Below, in pieces: positions 54,528 through 64,000 of a DNA stretch of 64,000 nt. The position numbers and the translations under genes are program-made. This DNA is from CAVXUB01 sp963764805 (lineage in GTDB: Bacteria > Actinomycetota > Acidimicrobiia > Acidimicrobiales > Bog-793): the NCBI GenBank assembly GCA_963764805.1, contig CAVXUB010000002.1, forward strand, positions 62,001-126,000, given 5' to 3'. Below the pieces are notes generated by a model. It saw only the letters and a program-made list of their open reading frames with translations. It was not told the DNA's origin and ran no database searches. The first letter of the stretch is position 1; the number at the start of each line of letters is the position of its first letter.

Positions 54528-54557
54528 TCCTCAAGAGGGCACTCTCCTCAAGAGGGC
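54528..54557. repeat. 13-bp direct repeat
   Basis: TCCTCAAGAGGGC at 54528-54540 and 54545-54557, period 17, next to the nested dyad and 45-70 bp before the GNAT start. Confidence 0.85.
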
Positions 54558-54600
54558 GCTTGGCTCATCCGTGCGGCCGAGGGCGCGCGACGATGAGCCG

Positions 54601-55446
54601 ATGAGCGGCAACTCGGCTGGTTTCGAGGCGCGAAGGACGGTGGACCCGGCAGAGGCGCTCAGCGTCGCAGCGGACTTCCTCAACTCTGATCCGGTGGCGT
54701 TCAACGTCATCCTCGGCATCCTCAACGATCGGATCGCCCACCCCGCGCCAGGCCGTTACTGGTGGGTCGAGCGCAACGGTGCCGTGGTGGCAGTAGCCAT
54801 GCAGTCGCCGATCGACTTCCTTGCCGGGGTGGCCGCATCCTCTCCCGAGGCCGCTCTCGCTCTCGGCACCGAGCTGGCGGCTGCCGAACCCGTGATACCT
54901 GGCGCCAACGGCGAAGCGAGCGTCGTCTCCCGAGTTGCCGGCGCCTTCGCCTCGGTACGAAAGATCCCGGCGGTTCCCGTCGAGGCGCAGCGGCTCTACC
55001 GCCTCGGGACATTGATCCCACCCGCCGGCGTCGCCGGCACGCTCGCGCAGGCCACCCCGGATGATGCGGATCTGGTCATCGGGTGGATGCACGACTTCCA
55101 CGAGGAGGTCGAGGGTGGCATCGTGTTCGATGCGGACATGATTCGGCGCCGGGTCGCGGAGGGCCGCTTCTGGCTCTGGCAGGACGGCGAGTCGGTATCG
55201 ATGGCCGCGGTGCCGTCAGCCGTCGCCGGAGTGGCGCGCATCGGTGCCGTCTACACGCCGCCGGAAAGGCGCCGCCACGGCTATGCGGCCGCGGTGGTCG
55301 CCGGGCTCAGTGCCCGCTGCCTGGCGGCCGGGAATCGCCACTGCGTGCTCTACACGCAACTGTCGAATCCGACATCGAACGCCGTGTACCAGAGGATCGG
55401 TTTCGAGCCTGTGCTCGAGGCACTGCGTTACCGCTTCGGAGACTGA
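54601..55446 (+). CDS. GNAT-family acetyltransferase
   Basis: 281 residues, ATG 54601 (the frame is open from 54424 but crosses the repeats). Two-domain GNAT: N-terminal degenerate half (PGRYWWVERNGAVVAVAMQS), C-terminal active half with RIGAVYTPPERRRHGYAAAV (acetyl-CoA loop R-R-R-H-G-Y-A) and NRHCVLYTQLSNPTSNAVYQ. Substrate unknown. Overlaps the convergent SWIM gene by 19 bp. Confidence 0.85.
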   Translation: MSGNSAGFEARRTVDPAEALSVAADFLNSDPVAFNVILGILNDRIAHPAPGRYWWVERNGAVVAVAMQSPIDFLAGVAASSPEAALALGTELAAAEPVIPGANGEASVVSRVAGAFASVRKIPAVPVEAQRLYRLGTLIPPAGVAGTLAQATPDDADLVIGWMHDFHEEVEGGIVFDADMIRRRVAEGRFWLWQDGESVSMAAVPSAVAGVARIGAVYTPPERRRHGYAAAVVAGLSARCLAAGNRHCVLYTQLSNPTSNAVYQRIGFEPVLEALRYRFGD

Positions 55447-56738
55447 GCCGCCAGGTCAGCCGAGTCAGCCAGGTCGGCCGGATCGATCGGACCGCCGGCC
55501 GGTTGGAACGTGCCGTCGGCCGCCTTCGCATAGGGGTACCAGCGCCCGTCCCGGCCGATGCGCAGTTGCCGGCTGCCGGCCGTGACCCGGTTCAGCCGGA
55601 CTGCGGTGCGCGTGCCGGAAGTCACCGTCGAGGCGAGGTAGGCGCGGGCGCCGGCGACCGCCCTGTCGGGGACCGAGAAGGATCTCTCGAGCACGTCGAG
55701 TCCCTCCCGGCCGCCGTCGCGCCAGGCATGGGCGCGCCGGACGAGCTCACGCACCGACAGGCCAGCCGCGCTCGGCCAGAGCGGCGACGGCGGTGTCGTC
55801 CCCGCTCTCGGCGAGCCGGGCAGCCCATCGTGCGATGTCGGCCCCGAGCTCGTCCGGCGCCGCACCGACAGCGGGCGCCTCCAGGCCGTTGGCGATCGAC
55901 CATGCTCGTTCCGCAGCGTCCTCCGCCAGCATCCTCAGCCCGGCTGACGTGACGCCACTGCCGGCCGGTGGATCAGCGGCGAGCACGGTCGGGTAGCCAG
56001 GCGCGGGGGAGGCAATGGGAGCACGGGAAGGGCCTCTAGTCGGCGGCCCCAGGCCTCAGAAGGGCGGATCGTCTGTGGACGCTCGTCTGGCAGCGCGCGC
56101 CGTCCCGCCTCGTCGCCGGGCGTTGCCCGCATGCCGGCCGCCCTCCGTGCCCGAAGAGCCGACATCAGCTCTGCTCGGGAGCGGCCGCGCATCAAGAACA
56201 GCGCGAAGGGGTCCTCGTCGAGAGAATCCGACACGAGATAGCAGACGGCGGCTGCGTGCTTGCACGGGTCCGCACGGTCCGGGCAGGAGCAGCGCGGCTC
56301 CAAGCTTCCCGGCCCCGGCAGCAGGTCGAGGCCAAGATCTCGGAGCTCGTCGGCGATCTCGGTGGGCAGTTCCCCATCGAGCAGGGCTGCGGCACGACCG
56401 ACCTCGGCGGAGAGAGCATCGAACACCGACTCCCACTCGGCGCCGGTGAACTGGTGCACGCCGATGCTGACCTTGTAGGGGGTCGGCCGGGAGCCCTGCA
56501 CGAATGCCGTGACACGGCCCTTGCCGATCTCGATCTGCTCGACCGCACCGCCACGCGCGTAGGTGCGCCCACGTGGCAGCCGGTTGGAGTCGAGGCGCGC
56601 TCGGTGCTCGAGGGCGTCTATCCAGGCCCTGCCCCACCAGGTGGCCCCGAAGGGGGCCCGACCTCGGATCGCCCCCTTGCCCGGCAGCCGCCGCGACGGC
56701 TCGTGCCACCACCCGCCGTCGGGTCTGCGGCCCGGCAT
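55428..56738 (-). CDS. SWIM zinc-finger protein, partner of the SNF2 helicase (two frameshifts)
   Basis: About 435 residues after repair. Start ATG 56738 overlaps the helicase stop (TGATG). GATWWGRAWIDALEHRARLD is the usual opening; SWIM finger LEPRCSCPDRADPCKHAAAV (CxC...CxH) about residues 150-175; C-terminal TSAGLRMLAEDAAERAWSIA, GLSVRELVRRAHAWRDGG and RQLRIGRDGRWYPYAKAADG. Shifts near 56000 and 55770. Co-occurs with SNF2 helicases in bacteria; role in DNA transactions unclear. Confidence 0.85.
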
Positions 56739-59663
56739 CAGGGCGCTCCCAGCTTCACGAGGTCGGCCAGCTCGGCGTCGCCCAGCTCGGTGACCCAACC
56801 CTCGCCCGAGCCGACGATCGACTCCGCCAATCCTCGTTTGCTCTCGAGAAGAGCGGCGATGCGATCCTCGACGGTCCCTTCGGCGATCAGCCGGTGCACC
56901 TGGACCGGCCGCTCCTGGCCGATCCGGTGCGCCCGGTCTGTCGCTTGATCCTCCACGGCCGGGTTCCACCAGCGGTCGTAGTGGACGACATGGGTCGCCC
57001 GCGTGAGGTTGAGGCCGACGCCTCCCGCCTTCAGCGAGAGGAGCAGGACCGGAGCGGCGCCGGCTTGGAAGGCGCCGACGATGTCCTCCCGCCGGGCGGC
57101 CTGGGTGCCGCCGTGCAAGAACAACGTGCCGACGCCGAGCTCGGCGAGACGCGCCTCGAGCAGTGCGCAGCACTGCACGTACTGGCTGAAGACGAGTGTC
57201 GAGTCGCCTTCGGCGACGATCACCTCCAACAGCTCCTCCAGTGCCGCCAGCTTCCCTGAGCGGCCGGCGAGCGGCACCTTCTGGTGGAGGAACTGGGCGG
57301 GGTGGTTGCAGATCTGCTTCAGCCGGGTGAGCATCCGCAACACGAGCCCGCGACGGGTCATCCCCGACTCGCCGGAGATCGCCGCCAGGCTCTCGCGCAC
57401 CTCTGCCTCGTAGAGGGTCACCTGCTCGATCGTCAGCGGGACCGGGATGTCGGTCACGGTCCGGGGAGGCAGGTCCGGCGCGATCTCGGGATCGGTCTTG
57501 CGGCGGCGGAGGAGGAACGGCCGCACCGAGCGGGAGAGCCGCTCGCTGGCAGCCGGGTCCCGGTAGCGCTCGATCGGTACTGCGAGGGTGGCGCGGAAGC
57601 GGTCGAGCGGCCCGAGCAAGCCTGGGGTGGCCCAATCGAGGATCGACCAGAGCTCCGAGAGCTGGTTCTCTACAGGAGTGCCGGACAGTGCGATGCGCAC
57701 GCGGCAGTCCACGGCCCTGATCGCCTTGGCAGTGTCCGAGTGGGGGTTCTTGGCGTGTTGTGCTTCGTCGGCAACCATCAGACCGAACCCGGCCGCAGAC
57801 AGCTTGTGGCGGTCCCGCCGGGCGACGCCGTAGGTGGCGAGCACTATCTCGTTGCTGGCGAGGTCCCCCAGTCTGCGGTCGGGGCCGTGGTAGCGGCGCA
57901 CCGGCACGCCCGGGGCAAAGCGCCCCACCTCCCTCTCCCAGTTCCCGAGCAAGCGAGGTCGGGCAGACGACGAGGGTCGGCGAGCCCGCCGAGCCCGCCG
58001 AGCCCGGGTGCAGGTGCAGATGGAGGGCGATCACCTGGATGGTCTTGCCGAGCCCCATGTCGTCGGCCAGGCAGCCGCCGAGCCCGAGCTCGCACATCGT
58101 CAGCAACCATGCAACCCCGCGACGTTGATAAGGGCGAAGCTCGGCGGTCAGCCCGGGGGGAGGCTCGAGGTCGAGGGAAGCCCCGGCCAGCCCCTGCAGG
58201 CGTTCGGCGAGCCCTGCGAGGGAGCCCCTCACCTCGACCGGAACGACCTCCCCGTCGACCGCCAGCCCTCCGGCGAGGGCAGCCGCCAGCACCTCGGTCG
58301 CCCGGAGGGTCCGAGTTCGCCTCTTGCGCAGCTTCTCGACAAGGGCAGGGTCAGCCGCCACGAAACGCCCCCGCATCCGCACGATGCCCCGCTTCGCCTC
58401 GGCGAGCTGGTCCATCTCCTCCTCGGTCAAGGTCGCCCCTCCGAGAGTCACCTCCCACTTGAACTCCAGCAGGGAGTCGAGCGAGAGGCCGGCTCCGGCG
58501 GCAGCCGGCGGGGGCGCCGCGACGGCACGCAGCTGTGGCGGATCGTGGAGCAGCTGGCGCGGCCAGAGGACGCCCACGCCCGCCCCTTCGAGGGCGTGAG
58601 CGGCGTCGCCGAGCAGGTCGCCGAGCTCGTCCGCGCCGAGCGCCAGCGCGTCGGGCACCTTTGCCCGTAGCAGGGCCTCGAGCGGCCGCCATACCCTCGC
58701 GCCCCGTCGCAGCGCGAGCAGCAGGTCGGTCTCGGCGTCGTCCCCGAAACGAGCCAGCACAGCCGCCGGCGAGCTGAACAGGTCGATGGCGTCGACGACC
58801 AGGCTCGGGTCGACCCGGCTCTGCACCTGCACGACGGCCCGGGCCAGCTCGTCGCCGTCGTCGTCCGGGTGGGTCGCCGCGTCCGCCGGCGGCTCGTCAT
58901 CGGTTTCTGCCAGCTCGAGGCGGAGGGCGACGGTGGCCCCGCCCTCCAGACCGCTGCCGGCGGCCTCCAGCCACGGCGCCAGATGCGTGGCCGGTTGGGG
59001 CTCGGGGTCGGCAAAGATCGCCATCCCGCTCGCCAGCGGCGCGGCCGGGGTACGCAGGAAGTCGTCGGCGAGGGCGTCCCAAGCCGCCCGCACGGCGGCC
59101 TGCGGGGAGAGCACGCCTATCGTCCGGCCCGATCCTCGCATCACCGCCGAATGGGCGATGGGGGGCATCGCCGCCGCCAGTTCCCCGAGCAACTTCTCGT
59201 CGGCGGCATCCAGCGGGCCGATGCGCCACGCATCCCAGCCCCGAGCGGTGACGGCCGGCACGACCCGGCCACGGGCGATGAGCGCCAAGCCGGCAGTGAG
59301 GACCGCCTGCCAGGCAGCCTTGCCAGCCCCGAGGCCGCCAGCCGGCTCGAGCAGGAGAGCCAGCGCCTGGCAAGGGCGGAGGAGCTGTGCAGGGACGGTC
59401 TTCGTCGTGAAGCCCGATCTGACGGGAAGCGCCAGCTCGACCGTTCCGGCGGGCGGCGCGAGTTGGCGGCGGCCGCTGGCGGCGCCAGGTGGGGCAAGCC
59501 TGCGGCCACCCGCTGCCAGCTGCACCATCGCAAATGAGCTGGCGCGGGGCGGGTCTCCCGCCACAAGCACCATCTCGCCCGTTTCGCCCCGGGTGGGGGC
59601 GGAGGACGGCGGTTCGTCGTCCGGCTGCAGCGCCTGATCAGGGGCGTGGGGGTCGGCCAGCAT
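56738..59663 (-). CDS. SNF2-family DEAD/DEAH helicase (one frameshift)
   Basis: About 975 residues. Poorly conserved N-terminal half (SNF2_N-associated), then the ATPase: LRPYQRRGVAWLLTMCELGL, Walker A in CLADDMGLGKTIQVIALHLH, Walker B as VADEAQHAKNP, RIALSGTPVENQLSELWSIL, and helicase C motifs LVFSQYVQCCALLEARLAEL and AHRIGQERPVQVHRLIAEGT. Frame changes near 57950, between LVVCPTSL and NWEREVGRFAPG. dsDNA translocase; substrate unknown. Confidence 0.92.
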
Positions 59664-59731
59664 GTGAGTCGCACGCTACCGCCACGCTCGACAGGTGAAT
59701 ATCGGCCCTGCCGGAGGGGAATAGGTAGATC

Positions 59732-61686
59732 GTGGCCTACGAGCGCAACGCCATGATGACGCGCGAGGACCGGAGGCCAGCCACCGGGCTCCTCCTCGAT
59801 GGTCGTTACAGGTTGGCGGCACGCATCGGGAGCGGCGGCACCGGCGACGTCTACAGGGCCCGTGACCTGCGCCTGGGCCGGCAGGTGGCGGTCAAGCTGA
59901 TCCCGGAGGCGCCGGGTGCGACCTCGCGTCGTTTCGAGGGTGAAGCGAGGATGTTGGCTGGCTTCGTGCATCCGAACCTCGTGCGGGTGCTCGACGCCGG
60001 CGAGCACGAAGGCCAGTGGTTCCTCGTGATGGAGCTGATCGACGGGGAGAGCCTCGCGTCACGGCTGATCCGGGGACCGCTGTCGTCGGAGGAGACGGCC
60101 CGGCTCGGCACCAGCCTCGCAAGCGCCCTGGCGTACGTGCACGAGCGAGGAGTCGTCCACCGGGACGTCAAGCCGGCGAACATCCTGCTCGGCAACGAGG
60201 GCTGGGTCTGGCTCGCCGACTTCGGCATCGCCCGGCTTGTCGACGGGGTGGGCACGACAGCCGCCGGCACGGTGCCGGGCACCCTCGCCTACCTGGCCCC
60301 CGAGCAGGCCGAGGGCCAGCTCGTCGAGCCGGCCGCCGACATCTACGCCCTGGGGCTGGTGCTGCTCGAGTGCCTGACGGGAGAGCGGGCCTTCGCCGGC
60401 ACCGCCAGCGAGATCACGGCAGCGCGCCTGACCAGGGGGCCGGCCGTTCCTCACGACCTCGACAGCGGCTGGGCGAGCGTGATCCGCACGATGACCGCCC
60501 GGGCCCCCGGCAACCGGCCGAGCGCGCCGGCGGTGGCCGGATTCCTGGCCACGATGCGGACGGGTGGTCGCCTCGGAGCCGGCCGTGGCGCCTCGAGCGC
60601 ACCGCCGTCGAGCGCACCGCCGCCACCACTGCGATCGGCGCCCTCGGCGCCGTCGGCGCCTCCACTGCGGCCATCCCCACCGTCGGGCTCGATCAAGCCG
60701 GGTCGGGCGCCCCCAGCGCCGGGTCCGGCCGCCTGTGGAAGCCTTCAGCAGCCGTGCCGCCGCCGACGACCGGCATGGCGAGGCCGAGGCGGCTGGCGGT
60801 CGTACCTTCCAGCCCGGCTCCGCCTGCGGAAGGAGCGCCAGCAGTGGCAGGTGCGGCTGCGGCTGCGCCAGCGCCTGACATCACGCCGATGGAGGGTCAT
60901 CCGGTCGTACGCCGGCGGCCGCCTCGGCGGGCCCTCCGCCAGTCACCCGCGCTCCGCCAGTCACGCACGGTCGCGCTCCGCCGGTCAGCCGAGAGATGGC
61001 GAGGGCGAGGGGCCGGCGCCGTCACAGGCTCCGTCCGCTCCGCCCGGCGCCATCCGGTGAGGGTCTTCGGTGCGCTCGTCGTAGCGCTCGTGGTGCTGAC
61101 GGGCTTCCTGCTCGGGCAGGGAAATGAGGCGGCGCCGACCCGCGTCGCAACCCCACCCTCGGCGATGACGATCAATGCGCCGGACCTAGCCGGCCTCGCT
61201 GTGCACGACATCAATGCAGGGCTCCGCGACGGCGAGGTGTCCCCGGCGGCGGCACACACGATCCTCCACGGCATGCTCGTGAGCGGAGTGGTGCTGCCCA
61301 CGGCGGGGGCGAGCTTCGGGTTGATCGGCTGGGCGGCCGTCGTCGAGCACGAGATCCGTACCGGCCAGGTCCGCGGCTCTGCGGCTACCGCCTTGATAAC
61401 CACAGTCGAGGAGCTCGGCGGGCTCCTCGGCGTGCAGCTGACCCTGCCCATGCCGGCGGCTCCCCCGAAGGCGCTGCCTGCAACGTCGAAGCCGGGACCT
61501 CCTCGGATCCACAGGGTCGTCACACCGACTACTGCGGCGCCGCACACAGCGGCCGCCCATCCGGCTGCGCAGCCGGCACACCACCCAGCACCAGCCAAGC
61601 CACCCCCGCCGAAGCCGACCCAGCCTCCACCGCCCAAGCCCCCCCACCACCATCGGCACCACCATGGGCACGGAGGCGGTGGCTGA
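59732..61686 (+). CDS. PknB-type Ser/Thr kinase with Pro/Ala linker, membrane helix and His-rich tail (one frameshift)
   Basis: About 650 residues. Kinase domain 20-275: RYRLAARIGSGGTGDVYRAR, Lys55 (VAVKLIP), catalytic Asp145 (VVHRDVKPANILL), DFGIARL and TLAYLAPEQAEGQLVEPAAD. A low-complexity Ala/Pro/Arg linker contains the frame change (about 60600; exact point not fixable). Membrane helix VRVFGALVVALVVLTGFLLG, then a small extracellular helical domain and a Pro/His tail ending HHHRHHHGHGGGG. GTG start at 59732; an ATG at 59753 is an alternative. Confidence 0.88.
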
Positions 61687-61735
61687 AGGGCAGCAGCAGC
61701 CTTCCTGGGCCAACCCGCCTGAGCCTCCGTGGTGG

Positions 61736-61767
61736 CACTTCACGTGACATTACAATGACGTGAAGTG
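61736..61767. promoter_or_regulatory. Interrupted inverted repeat between kinase and DUF6308 genes
   Basis: CACTTCACGT and ACGTGAAGTG (10-bp arms), with inner CATT-AC-AATG and a GA bulge on the left. 49 bp after the kinase stop and 46 bp before the next start; operator or terminator. Confidence 0.5.
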
Positions 61768-61812
61768 ATCAGACGATCGTGAGGATCCTCCCCCGCCGGG
61801 GGCGGAAGGGGC

Positions 61813-62523
61813 TTGGCGTTGACGTTCACCTTTGGCCGCGTAGCCATCCAGTTCCCGGAGGCGCTGGCGAGGCTGGTGGCGTATGCGCGTGAACCCGGGG
61901 GAGGTTTCGATACCTATGACCTCGCCGGTGTGCAAGCGCGCAACCAGCGGATCCTCACCGAAGTCGGCCCCTGGACGCCGCTGCTCTCGGCAACGCTCGA
62001 CGGCACGCCGCTCCCCGCCGGGGTCCTTCGCAGCCTTCTCGAGGTGAGCAGCACCTTTGCGGACCTGATCCGGGAGATCCCCGACATCGACATGCACCTG
62101 CTGTCCGACGAGGATCATTCCCGCCTGGCCGCACTGTGCCAGTTCGGCGTGGACGGCTTCCGCGCAGACCGGGTGACCAAGGTCGCCCACCTCTACCGGC
62201 CGAAGGCGGTCCCGATCCTCGACAAGGCTGTCGTCGCCACCTACGGGCACCAGCCGGACCTGCTCTCGCCCGCCACGGTGGCTCGGACCGTCGAGCAGCT
62301 CACAGCGGACATCAACACGCACAACGTGCGGCTGCGCCGGTTGCACCAGCGGGCGGCGGAGTTCGCTCCCGACCTCGAGCACGTCAGCCTCGTGCGGGTC
62401 GTCGGGATCCTGATCTGGACGAGCTACGAGGACACTGTGGTGCGCAGGGTGCCGTACTGGAGCGCCGGCCGGCCCGATCTCGTGGCGAGCCGGCTCGACG
62501 GTTGCTGCTGGTTCAAGGTCTAG
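61813..62523 (+). CDS. DUF6308 family protein
   Basis: 236 residues from TTG 61813. YDLAGVQARNQRILTEVGPW and VTKVAHLYRPKAVPILDKAV resemble DUF6308, a soluble helical family without assigned function; some members sit near defence or mobile genes. There is no such gene beside it here. Confidence 0.7.
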   Translation: MALTFTFGRVAIQFPEALARLVAYAREPGGGFDTYDLAGVQARNQRILTEVGPWTPLLSATLDGTPLPAGVLRSLLEVSSTFADLIREIPDIDMHLLSDEDHSRLAALCQFGVDGFRADRVTKVAHLYRPKAVPILDKAVVATYGHQPDLLSPATVARTVEQLTADINTHNVRLRRLHQRAAEFAPDLEHVSLVRVVGILIWTSYEDTVVRRVPYWSAGRPDLVASRLDGCCWFKV

Positions 62524-62619
62524 GCCGACCGCGGCCCCCGGGAGACCGCGGGACCGCGGGCCCGGCGCCCGCAATCGTAAGGCGAGAAGATACATCCAGG
62601 GTTGTAGTTTCTCGCTTTG

Positions 62620-62705
62620 CGATGGCTCGCCGACGAGCCGACACGCCGACGAGCCGACGAGCGACGAGCGACGAGCCGAGCCGAGCCAAGCCGAGCTAGC
62701 CGAGC
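62620..62705. repeat. Short tandem CGACGAGC/GAGCC repeats
   Basis: Irregular 8-bp units (CGACGAGC, CCGAG) over about 85 bp, ending in the last codons of cystathionine gamma-synthase. The upstream 62524-62590 segment has several CCGCGG/CCCGGG palindromes that may serve as a bidirectional terminator. Confidence 0.6.
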
Positions 62706-63844
62706 GCCCGCTCGAGATCGGCCAACAGGTCGTCCAAGGTCTCGAGACCGACTGACAGCCGCACCAGCCCCGGATCGACGGCGAGGGCCGAACCGGCGAC
62801 GGATGCGTGCGTCATCCGCGCCGGGTGCTCGATCAGGGACTCGACTGCGCCGAGCGACTCGGCCAGGGTGAAGATCTCGGTGCGAGAGACGGCCTCCAGT
62901 GCAGCCTCCTCGCCGCCGCCGTGGATGAACGAGACCATCGCCCCGAAGTCGCGCATCTGGCGGGCGGCCACCTCGTGCCCGGCGTGCGTCTCGAGGCCCG
63001 GGTAGAGCACCTGCGAGACCGCAGGATGTGCATTCAGGAAGGCGGCCACGGCGCGGGCGTTGGCGCATTGGCGCTCCATCCGCACCTCCAGCGTCTTGAT
63101 GCCGCGCAGCAGCAGGTAGCAGTCGAAGGGACTGGGAACCGCTCCGACGGAGTTCTGCATGAAGGCGAGCGACTCCGCCAGACCATCGTCGTTGGTGGCC
63201 ACGAAACCCCCTACGACGTCCGAGTGGCCCCCCAGGTACTTCGTCGCCGAATGGACCACCAGATCGGCCCCCTGCGACAGCGGCTGTTGCAGGTAAGGCG
63301 TGGCGAAGGTGTTGTCGACGACGCAGAGGCCCCCCCGATCGTGTGCGACTGCCGCCAGCGCCTCGATGTCGGCGATGCGGAGCCACGGGTTGGAGGGGGT
63401 CTCGATCCAGACGAGGCGCGTCTCGTCCCGCCAGGCTGCCTCGACGGAGGCCGGTTCGGTGAGGTCGGCGGGCGTGAACTCGACGCCTCCCGGCGCGTAG
63501 ATCCGCGCCACCAGCCTGTAGGTGCCGCCGTAGGCGTCGTTCGGGATCACGATGTGGTCGCCGGGACGGAGCTGGCGGAGGACGGCGTCCTCGGCAGCCA
63601 TGCCGGAGGCGAACGAGAAGCCGTGGCCCGCGCCTTCGAGGGCGGCCAGGGCGACCTGCAGCGTGGCACGGGTTGGATTGCCTGTCCGCGAGTACTCGAA
63701 ACCGGCGTGCTTGCCGACGGCCTGTTGCGAGTAGGTGGTGGCGAGGTGGATCGGCGGCACGACGGCGCCGGTCTCCCGATCAGGCGCCTGCCCGGCATGG
63801 ATCGCCAACGTCCCGAAACCAAGCTCCCGCGGCGCCTCGCTCAC
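62696..63844 (-). CDS. metB: Cystathionine gamma-synthase (PLP)
   Basis: 382 residues, whole Cys/Met metabolism PLP family protein. Lys202 in HSATKYLGGHSD binds PLP; FEYSRTGNPTR, FASGMAAEDAVLRQL and VRLSVGLETLDDLLADLE are typical. Converts an activated homoserine plus cysteine to cystathionine; gamma-lyase activity is also possible because neighbouring cystathionine beta-synthase would feed the reverse direction. GTG start overlaps the upstream stop (GTGA). Confidence 0.9.
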   Translation of the reverse strand: MSEAPRELGFGTLAIHAGQAPDRETGAVVPPIHLATTYSQQAVGKHAGFEYSRTGNPTRATLQVALAALEGAGHGFSFASGMAAEDAVLRQLRPGDHIVIPNDAYGGTYRLVARIYAPGGVEFTPADLTEPASVEAAWRDETRLVWIETPSNPWLRIADIEALAAVAHDRGGLCVVDNTFATPYLQQPLSQGADLVVHSATKYLGGHSDVVGGFVATNDDGLAESLAFMQNSVGAVPSPFDCYLLLRGIKTLEVRMERQCANARAVAAFLNAHPAVSQVLYPGLETHAGHEVAARQMRDFGAMVSFIHGGGEEAALEAVSRTEIFTLAESLGAVESLIEHPARMTHASVAGSALAVDPGLVRLSVGLETLDDLLADLERALG

Positions 63845-64000
63845 TGCACCATCCCGTCGTCGGTGGTCTCGGCGAGGAACTCGAGGGCGTCCGAGCGGGT
63901 GAGCACGCCGATGGGATGGCCGTGGTCGATGACGACGACGGCGGTGGCGTCCTGGAGGCTGCGCACGGCCGTCTCGATCGTCTCGCCGCTGCCGACCGTC
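63841..64000 (-). CDS. C-terminal CBS domain, probably cystathionine beta-synthase (partial)
   Basis: Only the last 52 residues lie in the window: VGSGETIETAVRSLQDATAV, VVIDHGHPIGVLTRSDALEF, LAETTDDGMVQ. This is the final CBS motif. A four-base overlap with cystathionine gamma-synthase makes a CBS-pair-containing cystathionine beta-synthase the best guess; the catalytic part is outside. Confidence 0.7.
   Translation of the reverse strand, partial: TVGSGETIETAVRSLQDATAVVVIDHGHPIGVLTRSDALEFLAETTDDGMVQ

Noticed and set aside
55935..59663. A single 1242-residue helicase-SWIM fusion
   Set aside because: The frame only appears continuous because the SNF2 frameshift returns to the SWIM frame; a TGATG stop/start at 56738 separates two genes.

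Overview
The window is high-GC actinobacterial DNA. The grounds are frequent GTG/TTG starts, an F420-dependent oxidoreductase, ANTAR, STAS and PP2C signalling proteins, a bacterial Ku/ligase pair, a DUF6458 protein, a 13E12-type HNH gene under a perfect mycobacterial-style SOS box, and a hopanoid operon of the actinobacterial type. Class cannot be fixed from the sequence; an uncultured or little-studied Actinomycetota lineage fits. No rRNA, tRNA, CRISPR array, prophage or intact insertion sequence was seen. Many genes are broken by single-base shifts that restore perfectly good protein on the other side, so much of this is probably draft-assembly error.

Layout. 0-3.5 kb: end of a pyrimidine-catabolism operon (dihydropyrimidinase, F420-type oxidoreductase, malonate-semialdehyde dehydrogenase). 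3.7-11.6 kb: CBS-pair protein, AraC regulator, methyltransferase, secreted phosphoesterase, beta-lactamase-fold hydrolase, ECF sigma factor with an antisense-overlapping STAS protein, VOC protein, small hypotheticals. 11.5-18.2 kb: minus-strand signalling block (PP2C, STAS, GAF-ANTAR, CheB, CheR-PAS, small coupled protein) plus a membrane-anchored amidase-like protein. 18.4-24.4 kb: GT39 transferase coupled to a MarR regulator, Ku and ATP-dependent ligase facing each other (non-homologous end joining), methionine aminopeptidase. 24.4-33.4 kb: secreted protein, then a cytochrome oxidase locus: cupredoxin-coxB-coxA-coxC-small subunit on plus, facing an assembly operon (ctaG, TlpA-like, Sco1-like, unknown membrane protein) on minus. 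33.4-42.3 kb: PaiB-like, GNAT, XRE, FHA-LuxR, DUF6458, HNH endonuclease, SDR plus QueA-like pair, Ser/Thr/Gly-repeat lipoprotein, DegV, and a MerR-TetR two-headed regulator.

42.4-53.1 kb is a complete hopanoid operon: hpnC, hpnD, hpnE (squalene from farnesyl diphosphate), a polyprenyl synthase (prenyl diphosphate supply), shc (cyclisation), hpnG and hpnH (C35 side chain), and ispH and dxs (MEP-pathway supply). Nearly all genes are joined by 1-4 bp start/stop overlaps. The first half (hpnC to shc) is clean, while hpnG, ispH, hpnH and dxs together carry about sixteen frameshifts.

53-64 kb: anchored and secreted proteins, GNAT, an SNF2 helicase with its SWIM-finger partner, a PknB-like kinase with a His-rich tail, DUF6308, and a transsulfuration pair (cystathionine gamma-synthase and the end of cystathionine beta-synthase). 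The observations I rate highest are a cytochrome oxidase subunit I without the D-channel aspartate, a Sco1-like protein without its copper cysteines, a LexA-controlled and apparently leaderless HNH gene, the concentration of frameshifts in the hopanoid operon, and a nested 44-bp dyad at 54475-54518. I did not find a clearly new defence or mobile system.
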